A DNA stretch of 12,602 nucleotides from Phascolarctobacterium sp. (GCA_004558595.1 SFCN01000058.1:1-12602), one strand, 5' to 3'; counted from the stretch's first letter, positions 1 to 7,323 are shown. The notes: generated by a model from the sequence alone, not told the origin. Numbers and translations: made by a program.

Positions 1-276
1 ACCAGAGCTTTCTGTCTGTACCTCCACATTAAAGAACTTACCATACTCGTCCATGGCTAAAAGGTCTAGTTGGACAGAGTGAGAAGCCAGCCCGGTAACG
101 GTGTATTCAGTTTTACATCTTGCTACTTTAATTTTATCATTTTCCATAATAGTTCGCAATAGGCTTTCGGCAGCAGGAATATTTAAGTCGAAGGCCTTGC
201 GAAATAAAATAGCATCGAATAAAGTCAGCTTTTTGATCTTTTCACGATAATCAACATTGGTAAATTCATTGGCCAT
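1..276 (-). CDS. Rpn family PD-(D/E)XK nuclease/putative transposase, N-terminal part (partial)
   Basis: The first 92 codons of a minus-strand gene; the rest lies beyond the left edge. The ATG at 276-274 is preceded at good spacing by AGGAGGT (290-284). The protein begins MANEFTNVDYREKIKKLTLF and contains QLDLLAMDEYGKFFNVEVQ at its visible end. The D...(D)-x-G-...-N-V-E-x-Q arrangement is the catalytic core signature of the Rpn/PD-(D/E)XK transposase-nuclease family (RpnA-like, often annotated as 'Rpn family recombination-promoting nuclease/putative transposase'). Members cleave DNA and stimulate RecA-independent recombination; they are usually about 250-320 aa and present in many copies in gut Firmicutes. 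The gene follows the secretin gene on the same strand, with an 88-nt gap that holds a strong hairpin, so it is probably a separate unit. I see no convincing promoter of its own. Whether the full gene is intact cannot be judged here. Confidence 0.8.
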   Translation of the reverse strand, partial: MANEFTNVDYREKIKKLTLFDAILFRKAFDLNIPAAESLLRTIMENDKIKVARCKTEYTVTGLASHSVQLDLLAMDEYGKFFNVEVQTESSG

Positions 277-330
277 AGCATCAACCTCCTTTGACAGTGG
301 CCTGCTAGCGTTAGTGATATTTTTAGATCA

Positions 331-356
331 ATCTCCATGCCTCGCGGCATGGAGAT
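331..356 (-). terminator. Strong hairpin between secretin gene and Rpn gene (terminator-like)
   Basis: A perfect 10-bp stem (ATCTCCATGC / GCATGGAGAT) with a 6-nt loop lies 9-34 nt past the secretin stop codon. Read on the minus strand it is followed by TGATCTAAAAATATC, which is not a good U-tract. Read on the plus strand it is followed by TTGCTGTTTT, which is better. It is probably the terminator or 3'-end stabilising hairpin of the secretin transcript, but the weak U-tract on that strand lowers confidence. Confidence 0.55.
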
Positions 357-364
357 TTGCTGTT

Positions 365-1459
365 TTATGGCTGCTGATAAATAGCGGGGGAGGTGCCGGC
401 AGCGGTAATGTGGGGCGTGAGCAGCAGCATGACCTCCACCTTGCTCCGCTTTTTCGTACTATTGCTAAAAAGCTTGCCCAGCAGGGGTATATCACCTAAA
501 AAGGGAATCTTTTGCAGCGTCTTTTGCTCCTCCTCAGAAATCAGACCGCCGATAACCAGCGTTTGCCCTGAGTACATCCGCACATGAGTATCCGCTGTGC
601 GGCTAGTGATACGATAATTCTTCAGTTCGCTAATGAGCACTGGGGTGCTGACCTCCGTGTGCACCTTCGCCGTAACCATTTTGCCATCCTGACTGATCAA
701 GGGCAAATACTGCAGCTTAATGCCCGCGTCCAAGTATTCCGTAGCAGTGTAATAGCCGCCGCTATCGTGCTTTTCCGTTTGCACCGGAATATGGTCGCCA
801 ATGAAAATATTGGCTTCACGACCTGGAATAGTAATAATATGGGGCTTGGCCAGCACCTTGGCCTTACCCTGACTAATGAGCGCGTTGAGCGTAGCATTAA
901 AGCGGAAGGCATAGCCACGCCAGAATTTAAAATTGCCGCCATAGGTAGCGCTATCGCTGCTCTCCTCGGTACTTTCATCAGTGTCGCTGGTCTCCCGCTG
1001 GGGAATAGTGTCCCAGGCCCAGTTAATGCCCAGGCTCTTATTATTCTCTTGGCTCAGGGCAATAATCTTGGCCTCCAGCGTGACCTGCTGGGTAGCGATA
1101 TCCAGGGACTTAAGCAGCTCCTGTAAGCGCTCATGCTCGGCAGGAGGACCATAAAGAATGAGACTGTTGGTGCTTTTATCCACGCCCAGCTTGCCCGTGA
1201 AAAGCTCCTTGAGCGCCGTGGCCAGCTCGCCAGCTTGGGCATAGCTTAAAGGGTATAGCTTTTGCACTGGGGTAAAGGTCGTGAGGGAGTCACCGCTCAT
1301 AATGACACCAGAGGAGGTCAGAGTGGGAGGTGGGGCCTGGAAAGGATTGCGTGCTGACTCCTGAGCCTGCAAGGGCAGGGAAATAATAAACATGGACAAA
1401 AGAAAGCAGAGCTGGCAGAGGCAGCGCGCCAAAAGAAGCTTGGGAAATATTTTCATCAT
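365..1459 (-). CDS. Short secretin (PilQ/GspD-like outer-membrane channel subunit)
   Basis: A 364-aa protein of the type II/III secretion secretin family, whose members form the multimeric outer-membrane pore for type IV pili, type II secretion or filamentous phage. It has a signal peptide (basic MMKIFPK, hydrophobic core to about residue 30, LPLQAQ). One NolW-like N1 repeat spans about 66-122 (YPLSYAQAGELATAL, STNSLILYGPPAEHERLQEL). The secretin domain spans about 125-351, with KVLAKPHIITIPGREANIFI, GGLISEEE, IPFLGDIPLLGKLFSN and the terminal LLLTPHIT motif. PilQ and GspD are usually 500-900 aa; here the AMIN, STN/N0 and extra N domains are missing, leaving a minimal channel. An acidic/Ser-rich stretch (about 156-171) sits in the gate region. 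AGGAG at 1470-1466 supports the start (ATG at 1459 or the adjacent one at 1456). It is divergent from the pilB-like gene. A pilus role is inferred from those neighbours; a pIV-like phage secretin is less likely. Confidence 0.88.
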   Translation of the reverse strand: MMKIFPKLLLARCLCQLCFLLSMFIISLPLQAQESARNPFQAPPPTLTSSGVIMSGDSLTTFTPVQKLYPLSYAQAGELATALKELFTGKLGVDKSTNSLILYGPPAEHERLQELLKSLDIATQQVTLEAKIIALSQENNKSLGINWAWDTIPQRETSDTDESTEESSDSATYGGNFKFWRGYAFRFNATLNALISQGKAKVLAKPHIITIPGREANIFIGDHIPVQTEKHDSGGYYTATEYLDAGIKLQYLPLISQDGKMVTAKVHTEVSTPVLISELKNYRITSRTADTHVRMYSGQTLVIGGLISEEEQKTLQKIPFLGDIPLLGKLFSNSTKKRSKVEVMLLLTPHITAAGTSPAIYQQP

Positions 1460-1481
1460 CAGGGACTCCTTTACTTAAAAT

Positions 1482-1525
1482 CGATGCATCGTTTAGATTA
1501 TATCGCAAGAAAAGTCAAAATACAA
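1482..1525 (-). promoter_or_regulatory. Predicted promoter of the secretin gene with palindrome at the start site
   Basis: On the minus strand, TTGTAT (1525-1520) and a perfect TATAAT (1502-1497) are separated by 17 nt, which puts the transcription start near 1490. A perfect 10-nt palindrome, CGATGCATCG (1482-1491), covers that predicted start and could be an operator. The leader to the ATG would be about 30 nt. Confidence 0.5.
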
Positions 1526-1564
1526 TAGTCAATTGTGAAATATCAGAAAAATAGGAATAAACTA

Positions 1565-1592
1565 TTGCATTCTGAAAATTGTGTGCTAAAAT
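1565..1592 (+). promoter_or_regulatory. Predicted extended -10 promoter of the pilB-pilT pair
   Basis: TTGCAT (1565-1570), a 16-nt spacer and TAAAAT (1587-1592) with an upstream TG (1584-1585) form a plausible sigma-A extended -10 promoter. Transcription would start near 1599, about 50 nt before the chosen ATG. It overlaps the 5' part of the longest possible reading frame (TTG at 1579), which is one reason for rejecting that longer start. Confidence 0.45.
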
Positions 1593-1650
1593 AGGCTTAA
1601 GCAAGGCGCGCACAGCTAATTCAGATAATTTAGTAAAGGAAGATGGCATT

Positions 1651-2862
1651 ATGGAAGTAATGAATAATGGCAAGCTAGCCCAGCAGCTAGTGGAGGAAGC
1701 TATTAAGAATAAAGCCAGCGACGTACATGTGGAGCCATTGGCCAAGGAAGTAAGAGTGCGTATGCGCATAGACGGACTATTGCAGGAGCTCTGTCGGCTG
1801 CCCTGGAGCAGCTATGCTACCCTTGTGAGCCAGCTGAAGGTCCTTAGCGGCATGGATATCGCCGAAAAAAGAGTGCCCCAGGATGGGCGTTGGCAGCTCA
1901 ATGTGGAAGGGCGTACCATCGATTTGCGCCTCTCCACACTGCCCACCATAAGGGGCGAAAAGGTAGTAGTGCGTATTCTCGATAGGGAGCAGGGCCTGCG
2001 CAGGCTGGAGGATTTGGGTATGAGCACCGCTAATCTGCGCATCTATCGGCAGATGGCCTCGGCAGCCCATGGCCTTCTGCTACTCACCGGCCCCACCGGC
2101 AGCGGCAAGACCACCAGCCTTTACGCTACGCTCCAGGAACTGGAGCGTGAGGGCCTGAACCTAGTCACTGTGGAGGATCCCGTGGAGTTTAAGCTGGAGG
2201 GCATTAACCAAGTGGCGGTGAACCGCAGGGCCGGGCTGGACTTCGCCACGGGGCTGCGGGCTCTGGTGCGACAGGACCCGGACATCATTATGATAGGCGA
2301 AATTCGCGACCAGGAGACCGCAGCCATGGCGGTGCAAGCGGCCCTGACGGGCCACCTAGTCTTCAGCACCCTGCACACCAATAGCGCCGTAGGCGCTGTG
2401 GCGCGGCTGCTGGATATGGGCGTGGAGCCCTTTTTGCTGGCAGCCGCGCTGCGCGGTGTGCTGGCCCAGCGTCTGGTGCGTCGTCTGTGTCCCCACTGCG
2501 TGGAGAGCTACGGCTCTACGCTGCAGGAGCAGCAGTTTTTAGCTCAAAATAAGCCCCTGCGGCTAGCACGAGGACGGGGCTGCGAGCGCTGCCGTGGCAC
2601 CGGCTACGCTGGGCGTATGGCAGTGCAGGAGCTCTTACCCGTGGACGAATACATGAGCGGCTTAATCAGCGCCGGCGCCGGCAAGGCAGCGCTCTTAAGT
2701 CATGGCGCTAGCCTAGGCTGGCGTAGCCTTTACGCTGACGGCATAGAGAAGGTGCTGGCAGGCAAGACCACGGTCAGCGAGCTCTGGCGGGTGGGCATTT
2801 CAGGCGAAGAAATAGCCACCATGGGCCATGGTGGCGGTGAGGGGGTGCGCTATGTGCATTAG
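1651..2862 (+). CDS. pilB: Type IV pilus assembly / type II secretion ATPase (PilB/GspE family)
   Basis: A 403-aa cytoplasmic hexameric ATPase of the type that powers pilus extension or pseudopilus assembly. In order it shows an N2-like domain (KASDVHVEP, about 21-30), Walker A GPTGSGKTT (147-155), Asp box VTVEDPVEF (172-180), Walker B IIMIGEIRD (212-220), His box TGHLVFSTLHTN (233-244) and a zinc tetracysteine motif, C280-x2-C283 and C311-x2-C314, typical of PilB/GspE but not PilT. Usual family members are about 500-570 aa; the N-terminal MshEN/GspE-N regulatory domain is absent. ATG 1651 is chosen because AGGAAG (1637-1642) precedes it at good spacing and the promoter lies inside the longer frame starting with TTG at 1579. 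The end overlaps the pilT-like start by 11 nt, and the last codons double as its ribosome binding site, which suggests translational coupling. Assignment to PilB rather than GspE rests on the adjacent pilT. Confidence 0.9.
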   Translation: MEVMNNGKLAQQLVEEAIKNKASDVHVEPLAKEVRVRMRIDGLLQELCRLPWSSYATLVSQLKVLSGMDIAEKRVPQDGRWQLNVEGRTIDLRLSTLPTIRGEKVVVRILDREQGLRRLEDLGMSTANLRIYRQMASAAHGLLLLTGPTGSGKTTSLYATLQELEREGLNLVTVEDPVEFKLEGINQVAVNRRAGLDFATGLRALVRQDPDIIMIGEIRDQETAAMAVQAALTGHLVFSTLHTNSAVGAVARLLDMGVEPFLLAAALRGVLAQRLVRRLCPHCVESYGSTLQEQQFLAQNKPLRLARGRGCERCRGTGYAGRMAVQELLPVDEYMSGLISAGAGKAALLSHGASLGWRSLYADGIEKVLAGKTTVSELWRVGISGEEIATMGHGGGEGVRYVH

Positions 2863-3835
2863 TCTTATCCAAGCGGCACGACAAAGGGGAGCTTCGGACT
2901 TACACTTAACCAGCGGCGCAGCGCCGATAGTGCGGCTAGCCGGTTGCCTGCTGCCATTGGCCGCGGAGCCTGTCGCGGCCTCGCAGCTGGCGGAATTCGT
3001 AGCGCTGCTGCCTGACAGTAGTCGGCAGCAGCTGGAACGTCGAGGCGAGGTGGATTGCGCTTGGAGCTGGGGCGAAGAGCGCTATCGTTTGAACATCTAT
3101 CGCCAAAAGGGGCAGTACGCCATGGCGGTACGCCTGCTCAATAGCTCCGTGCCCAGCTGTCAGGAGCTGGGGCTGCCCCCAGCCCTGCAGCGAGTTACAG
3201 AGCTGGAGCAGGGCTTGGCTTTAATCGTAGGCCCCACCGGAAGCGGTAAAACCACTACGCTGGCGGCCCTAGTACAGCGCATCAACGAGACTCGTGCGGC
3301 CCATGTGCTCACCTTAGAGGACCCCATAGAATACGAATATCCCGCTGGTAAAGCTTTGATTCACCAGCGGGAGGTAGGACGGGACACAACTAGCTTCGCA
3401 CGGGGGTTACGGGCCGCGCTGCGAGAGGATCCGGACGTTATTCTAGTGGGGGAGCTGCGGGACAGCGAGAGCATGGCTATCGCGTTGACCGCGGCGGAGA
3501 CGGGGCATTTGGTGCTGGCCACACTGCATACGCAGGACGTGGCCAGCAGCGTGAATCGTATCTTGGATGTGCTCAGCCACAACCAGCAGCAGGTACGCAG
3601 TCAGCTGGCCGAAAGCCTGGCCGTGGTGGCTAGCCAAAGGCTGCTGCCACGGGCGGACGGGCAGGGGAGGGTAGCGGCCTTTGAGGTTTTGGTGGCTACG
3701 GAAGCAGTGCGCCATTTAATTCGCGAGGGGCAGACCCACCAGTTACAGTCCTATTTGCAGACGGGAGCTAAGGCAGGGATGGTCACCATGGAAGAGAGCG
3801 TGAAGAACCTGCGGCGAAAAGGTCTGATTAAATGA
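2852..3835 (+). CDS. pilT: Type IV pilus retraction ATPase PilT
   Basis: A 327-aa cytoplasmic ATPase that drives pilus depolymerisation in twitching motility and DNA uptake. Visible motifs are the N-terminal ASDLHLTSGAAP, Walker A GPTGSGKTT (127-135), Asp box LTLEDPIEY (153-161), Walker B VILVGELRD (196-204), His box TGHLVLATLHT (217-227), and the PilT signature VRHLIREGQTHQLQS (286-300) near the C terminus; this last is the PilT AIRNLIRE-type motif and separates it from PilB/GspE. There is no zinc tetracysteine. The length is slightly short of the usual 340-370 aa. ATG 2852 is preferred over the in-frame ATG at 2828 because GAGGGGG (2839-2845) precedes it and the family begins near this point. 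The gene overlaps the pilB-like gene by 11 nt. It ends 8 nt before the convergent antiporter gene, with no hairpin between, so any terminator must lie inside the opposing gene. Confidence 0.93.
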   Translation: MCISLIQAARQRGASDLHLTSGAAPIVRLAGCLLPLAAEPVAASQLAEFVALLPDSSRQQLERRGEVDCAWSWGEERYRLNIYRQKGQYAMAVRLLNSSVPSCQELGLPPALQRVTELEQGLALIVGPTGSGKTTTLAALVQRINETRAAHVLTLEDPIEYEYPAGKALIHQREVGRDTTSFARGLRAALREDPDVILVGELRDSESMAIALTAAETGHLVLATLHTQDVASSVNRILDVLSHNQQQVRSQLAESLAVVASQRLLPRADGQGRVAAFEVLVATEAVRHLIREGQTHQLQSYLQTGAKAGMVTMEESVKNLRRKGLIK

Positions 3836-3843
3836 AATCGCCA

Positions 3844-6147
3844 TTATAATATTTCTTCACGAATCAGCGTGTTCATCATCTTTTGCTTGCCTAAAACCCA
3901 GAGCAGGTCGTTTTCTTCGAAGACCAGGGACACATTGGGGTTGGTAATGGTGAAGGCACCTCGTTCAAGGCCGATAACTAGACAGCTCCACTTGTGGCGT
4001 AAATCTGCCGCCTTTAAGGAAGTTCCTAGGATGGGCGAGTGCTTGTCGATGGTAATAGCCAAGGAGAGAAATTGCTGCTCAGGAGCATAGGCATGGTCCT
4101 CCAGCATGAACTGACGCATGGTCACCGGTCCCCAGAGACGGTGTAGCTCTAAATGACGCTGAATGATGGCTGCGTCCATAATCTTCAGCTGGCTTTCGCT
4201 GCCAATGACCAAAAGATTGGCTCCCTTGGTTACGGTAACCTCGCCGCCGGGCATGTCAATGGTAGCTTGGGGTGTACGCATTTGCAGCACGTTGCAGCCG
4301 TAGTACTGACGGACGGCTAGCTGCTTCATGGTTTTACCGATAATGGGAGAATTATCGGCTACCTTGTAATAGGCAAGATAAAGCTCTTCGTCGAACCAAT
4401 GGCCCTGCTGACCTCCTTGAGCTTCACGGTGCTTACGCATATGCTTTTCGTTTAAATTAACTAGGAAGCGGGACTCAATACGCAAATATTCGCCCATGAG
4501 CCAGTCGGAGGAAGCGATAAAATAACCCACCAAGGCGATGGCTGCGAAGGCTAAAATGCCGTGGATGCCCACTAAGTCATTAAAGACGAAGTAGAGGGAG
4601 AAGGAGGCCAGCAGCACCTTGCCCAAAACGAGAATCATCAAGGGTAGATGGTTGGCACGACGCTTGAACCAGAGGATGGAAAAGAGCTCCGCACTACCGG
4701 CTCTATTAACAAGGATGGCTCGCAGCAGGGGAGCCATCACCAGCAGCGTGCCACCGGCAGCGATAAAATTAGCATAGGGCAGCTGCAAATTGTCCCGTAA
4801 ATAGGGCAATAAATAGAGACTGGAGCCCAGCATAATGGCAAAAAGCAATGTGGCATAAATAACCATGTGCAAGACGTAATCAGTTAAAAGATTACGCCAG
4901 TCCTGACTTTTAGTATCTTCAATATTACTATCTGTATAACGGTCCAGCCAGTCCAAGAAACGCTTAGGCAGGAGCTCCGTCAGCTTGTGATAGGCAGGCT
5001 CGGCAGCGTTAATAAAAAAGGGTGTGGTAAAGGTAGTGATAACGGAAACAGCCACGATAATGGGATACAAAAAGTCGCTGGTAACGCCTAGATTCATACC
5101 CAGCGTGGCCAAAATAAAGGAAAACTCGCCAATTTGCGTCAGGGAAAAGCCGCAGAGCACAGCGGTATGGAGCTTTTGGCCGGCAGCCAAAACACCGCAG
5201 GTGGAGAAAAAGAGCTGACCCAAAATAGTAGTGGCTACCAAGGCTGCCACCGGCAGAGCGTAATCTGCTAAAAGGGCAGGATTAACCATCATACCCACGG
5301 ATACGAAGAAGACAGCTCCGAATAAATCCTTAATGGGGGAAACAAGATGCTCAATATGCTCGGCGTTGGGGGCTTCCGCGATCAAGGAGCCCATAATGAA
5401 GGCACCTAAAGCGGAAGAAAAGCCTAAATGGGTCGCTAAAAAGACCATACCTAGGCACAGGCCGATGGAGACCACGACCAAGGTCTCATCCGTCATAAGG
5501 TCCTGAGCCTTTTTAAAGAAGGTGGGGATAAGATACATACCGGCTACGAACCACAGCACCAAAAAGAAAATCAGCCTGCCCACGCTGAGGGCCAGCTCAG
5601 TTGAGGAAATACCGCTGGTGGCTACGGCGATGGTGGAGAGGATTACCATCATGGCGATACCGACAATATCCTCCACAATCAGCACTCCGAAAACAACCTC
5701 GGTAAAGCTCTGGTTACGCAAATTTAAATCATCAAAGGCCTTGATAATAATGGCGGTGGAGCTCATGGAAAGCATGCCTCCTAAAAAGATGCTGTCCATA
5801 TGGGTCCAGCCTAAAAGCTGACCCACCCCATAGCCCACGAAAAGCATACTCACAATAATGACGGCAGTGGAAACAAAGGCCGTACTACCGACCTTTTTCA
5901 GTTTATAAAAGCTAAATTCCAGTCCTAAAGCAAAGAGCAAAAAGATAACGCCGATTTCCGACCAGGCCTGCACATTAACCTTGTCGGCGATGGTGGGGAA
6001 AAAGACAAAATTAGGGCCCGTAATAAAGCCGGCGATAATATAGCCTAAAACCAGGGGTTGGTTGATTTTTTTAAATAAAATAGTGGTGATGCCGGCCACT
6101 AAAAGAATCATGGCCAGGTCGGTGATAATCGTTGGTAAATGACTCAT
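3844..6147 (-). CDS. CPA2-family cation:proton antiporter with two C-terminal TrkA-C domains (KefB/KefC-like)
   Basis: A 767-aa inner-membrane exchanger that probably moves K+ or Na+ against H+ for pH and ion homeostasis. Residues about 8-385 are a Na+/H+ exchanger domain of many hydrophobic segments, with FALGLEFSFYKLKK (72-85), an acidic membrane motif VLIVEDIVGI (155-164) at the ion-binding position, a conserved SALGAFIMGSLIAE segment (245-258) and LTQIGEFSFILA (336-347). A second hydrophobic block with about four more helices covers 424-550. Two ligand-binding TrkA-C (RCK_C) domains follow, at about 595-665 (SPIIGKTMKQLAVR...LLVIG) and about 692-767 (SPILGTSLKAADLR...LLWVLG). The nucleotide-binding RCK_N domain of true KefB/KefC is not seen, so regulation by glutathione or NAD is not implied; TrkA-C could bind a small ligand such as c-di-AMP. 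AAGGAG (6160-6155) precedes the ATG. The ion specificity cannot be read from sequence. Confidence 0.88.
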   Translation of the reverse strand: MSHLPTIITDLAMILLVAGITTILFKKINQPLVLGYIIAGFITGPNFVFFPTIADKVNVQAWSEIGVIFLLFALGLEFSFYKLKKVGSTAFVSTAVIIVSMLFVGYGVGQLLGWTHMDSIFLGGMLSMSSTAIIIKAFDDLNLRNQSFTEVVFGVLIVEDIVGIAMMVILSTIAVATSGISSTELALSVGRLIFFLVLWFVAGMYLIPTFFKKAQDLMTDETLVVVSIGLCLGMVFLATHLGFSSALGAFIMGSLIAEAPNAEHIEHLVSPIKDLFGAVFFVSVGMMVNPALLADYALPVAALVATTILGQLFFSTCGVLAAGQKLHTAVLCGFSLTQIGEFSFILATLGMNLGVTSDFLYPIIVAVSVITTFTTPFFINAAEPAYHKLTELLPKRFLDWLDRYTDSNIEDTKSQDWRNLLTDYVLHMVIYATLLFAIMLGSSLYLLPYLRDNLQLPYANFIAAGGTLLVMAPLLRAILVNRAGSAELFSILWFKRRANHLPLMILVLGKVLLASFSLYFVFNDLVGIHGILAFAAIALVGYFIASSDWLMGEYLRIESRFLVNLNEKHMRKHREAQGGQQGHWFDEELYLAYYKVADNSPIIGKTMKQLAVRQYYGCNVLQMRTPQATIDMPGGEVTVTKGANLLVIGSESQLKIMDAAIIQRHLELHRLWGPVTMRQFMLEDHAYAPEQQFLSLAITIDKHSPILGTSLKAADLRHKWSCLVIGLERGAFTITNPNVSLVFEENDLLWVLGKQKMMNTLIREEIL

Positions 6148-6198
6148 ACAACAGCTCCTTAATCTACAAAAATGCCATAAAAGATAGGCTTACATGCT

Positions 6199-6228
6199 TT
6201 GCCAAAAGCGGGTAACTTGGTGTATAAT
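6199..6228 (+). promoter_or_regulatory. Predicted promoter for the aminotransferase-like gene
   Basis: TTGCCA (6199-6204), an 18-nt spacer and a perfect TATAAT (6223-6228) are oriented toward the class IV aminotransferase gene. The leader would be about 110 nt long. A weaker alternative further downstream is TTGTCA (6236-6241), 15 nt, TACAAT (6257-6262). No equally good promoter is visible for the divergent antiporter gene, although a perfect TATAAT exists on its strand at 6258-6253. Confidence 0.45.
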
Positions 6229-6327
6229 AATGATATTGTCACCCTTAGCTCTATTATACAATACTTTGACCCTTTTAGACGAGCTTTAGTCGGTGAAAAC
6301 TAAAAATTAATTGTTTTTTATTATACA
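6221..6327. repeat. Three copies of the 9-mer TGTATAATA / TATTATACA in the divergent intergenic region
   Basis: TGTATAATA occurs at 6221-6229 on the plus strand. Its exact reverse complement TATTATACA occurs at 6252-6260 and again at 6319-6327, just before the ribosome binding site of the downstream gene. The first two form an inverted repeat with a 22-nt gap. Each copy contains a TATAAT, so they may simply be -10 elements facing in opposite directions, or operator sites shared by the divergent genes. Confidence 0.4.
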
Positions 6328-6346
6328 GCATATTGGAGGAGTAAGA

Positions 6347-7222
6347 ATGAACGAGCAAAATCCCAATTTAGTATTGATTGATGGCGAGATTATGCCCATG
6401 GAAGAGGCCTTTGTGGATGTTAATGACCGTGGTCACAATTTTGGCGACGGCGTTTTCGAGCTGGTGCCCGTGTATAACGGTCGCTGCTTTGCCCTGCTGC
6501 CCCTGATGAATAATTTGTTTGATTCCGTTATCGCCGCCAAAATTCCCGGTGTCTACATGATTGAAGAGCTGGTGGAGTTCCACGAGAATTTGATTGCCGC
6601 TACCGGCCTAGAGAATTGCGAGATTTATACCCAGGTAACTCGCGGCAGCGCACCCTACGGCTTGGCTTATCCGGAGCCCTCCGTGCCCCGCCTGACCATG
6701 TTCGCGGTGCCGGTGGACCGTGCGGAATTGGCCGAAAAGCGTGCTAAGGGCGTGAACGTGATCACCGAAAAGGACGAGCGTTGGTCTCGCTGCGATGTGA
6801 ATACCCTGAATCGTCTGCCCGAGGTTTTGGCAAAGCAAAAGGCCACCATTAGCCGTGCTTTTGATGCCCTTTTCGTCCGTGACGGCAAGATTACCGAGTC
6901 CACGGAAGCAAGCTTCTTCATTTATAAGGATGGCATTCTCTGGACCCATCCGGAAAATAATTTTATTCATAAGAACGTGGTACGCCGCTTACTCATGGAG
7001 CGTTTGTCCAAGGATCTGGATTTGCAAATTATCGAGCGTCCCTTTGATAAGGAATTTGCCCTGAAGGCCGATGAAGCCTTCCTCTGCGGTCCTCGCTGCG
7101 AGTTTATGCCCGTGACTAAGATTGATCGCGGCTTCGTCAACGGCGGCAAGGTGGGCGAGCTGGTGCCCCAGCTGCAGGCTGCGTACACCGCTTTCGTAGC
7201 TAAGGAATGCCCTGAGAAATAG
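6347..7222 (+). CDS. Class IV (fold-type IV) aminotransferase homologue lacking the catalytic lysine
   Basis: A 291-aa cytoplasmic protein of the branched-chain/D-amino acid aminotransferase and aminodeoxychorismate lyase superfamily. It aligns along its length with D-amino acid aminotransferases: VDVNDRGHNFGDGVFE (23-38), TQVTRGSAPYGLAYPE (95-110), RCDVNTLNRLPEVLAKQKA (148-166), ITESTEASFFIYKDG (182-196) and CEFMPVTKIDRG (251-262). In active enzymes the third block reads DIKSLN, and that Lys forms the Schiff base with pyridoxal phosphate. Here it is Asn152 (codon AAT, 6800-6802). The cofactor-contacting Glu184 is kept, but the usual EHIDRL and STTSE segments read PLMNNL and GPRCE. It may be catalytically altered, use another lysine, or have a non-enzymatic role. 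ATG 6347 is chosen because GGAGGA (6335-6340) precedes it; the longer frame from TTG 6311 is rejected. It is monocistronic, with a promoter upstream and a terminator at 7251-7291. Confidence 0.85.
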   Translation: MNEQNPNLVLIDGEIMPMEEAFVDVNDRGHNFGDGVFELVPVYNGRCFALLPLMNNLFDSVIAAKIPGVYMIEELVEFHENLIAATGLENCEIYTQVTRGSAPYGLAYPEPSVPRLTMFAVPVDRAELAEKRAKGVNVITEKDERWSRCDVNTLNRLPEVLAKQKATISRAFDALFVRDGKITESTEASFFIYKDGILWTHPENNFIHKNVVRRLLMERLSKDLDLQIIERPFDKEFALKADEAFLCGPRCEFMPVTKIDRGFVNGGKVGELVPQLQAAYTAFVAKECPEK

Positions 7223-7250
7223 TTTTCAGCTGGAATAGGGAGTGTTAAGG

Positions 7251-7291
7251 TGGCGTCGACTTTGGCTAAGCAAGGTCAACGCTACTTTTTT
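7251..7291 (+). terminator. Intrinsic terminator after the aminotransferase-like gene
   Basis: GCGTCGACTTTG (7253-7264) pairs with CAAGGTCAACGC (7271-7282) across a 6-nt loop, with one mismatch and one G-U pair. The stem can be extended by a G-U and a T-A pair on the outside. It is followed by a run of six T (7286-7291). It lies about 30 nt past the stop codon. Confidence 0.8.
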
Positions 7292-7323
7292 GCAAAATCT
7301 ACCAATTTAGTAGTATTTAGGGA

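Noticed and set aside
584..1126. 180-aa plus-strand frame opposite the secretin gene
   Set aside because: It is antisense to a clear secretin with no ribosome binding site or family resemblance, a typical shadow of GC-ending codons.
1579..1650. 24-codon upstream extension of pilB starting at TTG 1579
   Set aside because: The predicted -10 lies inside it, it has no ribosome binding site, and the protein family begins near MEVMNNGKLAQQL at 1651.
2671..2682. 12-bp palindrome GCCGGCGCCGGC inside pilB
   Set aside because: It encodes AGAG in a GC-rich coding stretch; chance from codon use is the simpler explanation.
2828..2851. Earlier in-frame ATG for pilT
   Set aside because: The ATG at 2852 has a better-placed GAGGGGG and fits the family N terminus; the extension is just the end of pilB read in another frame.
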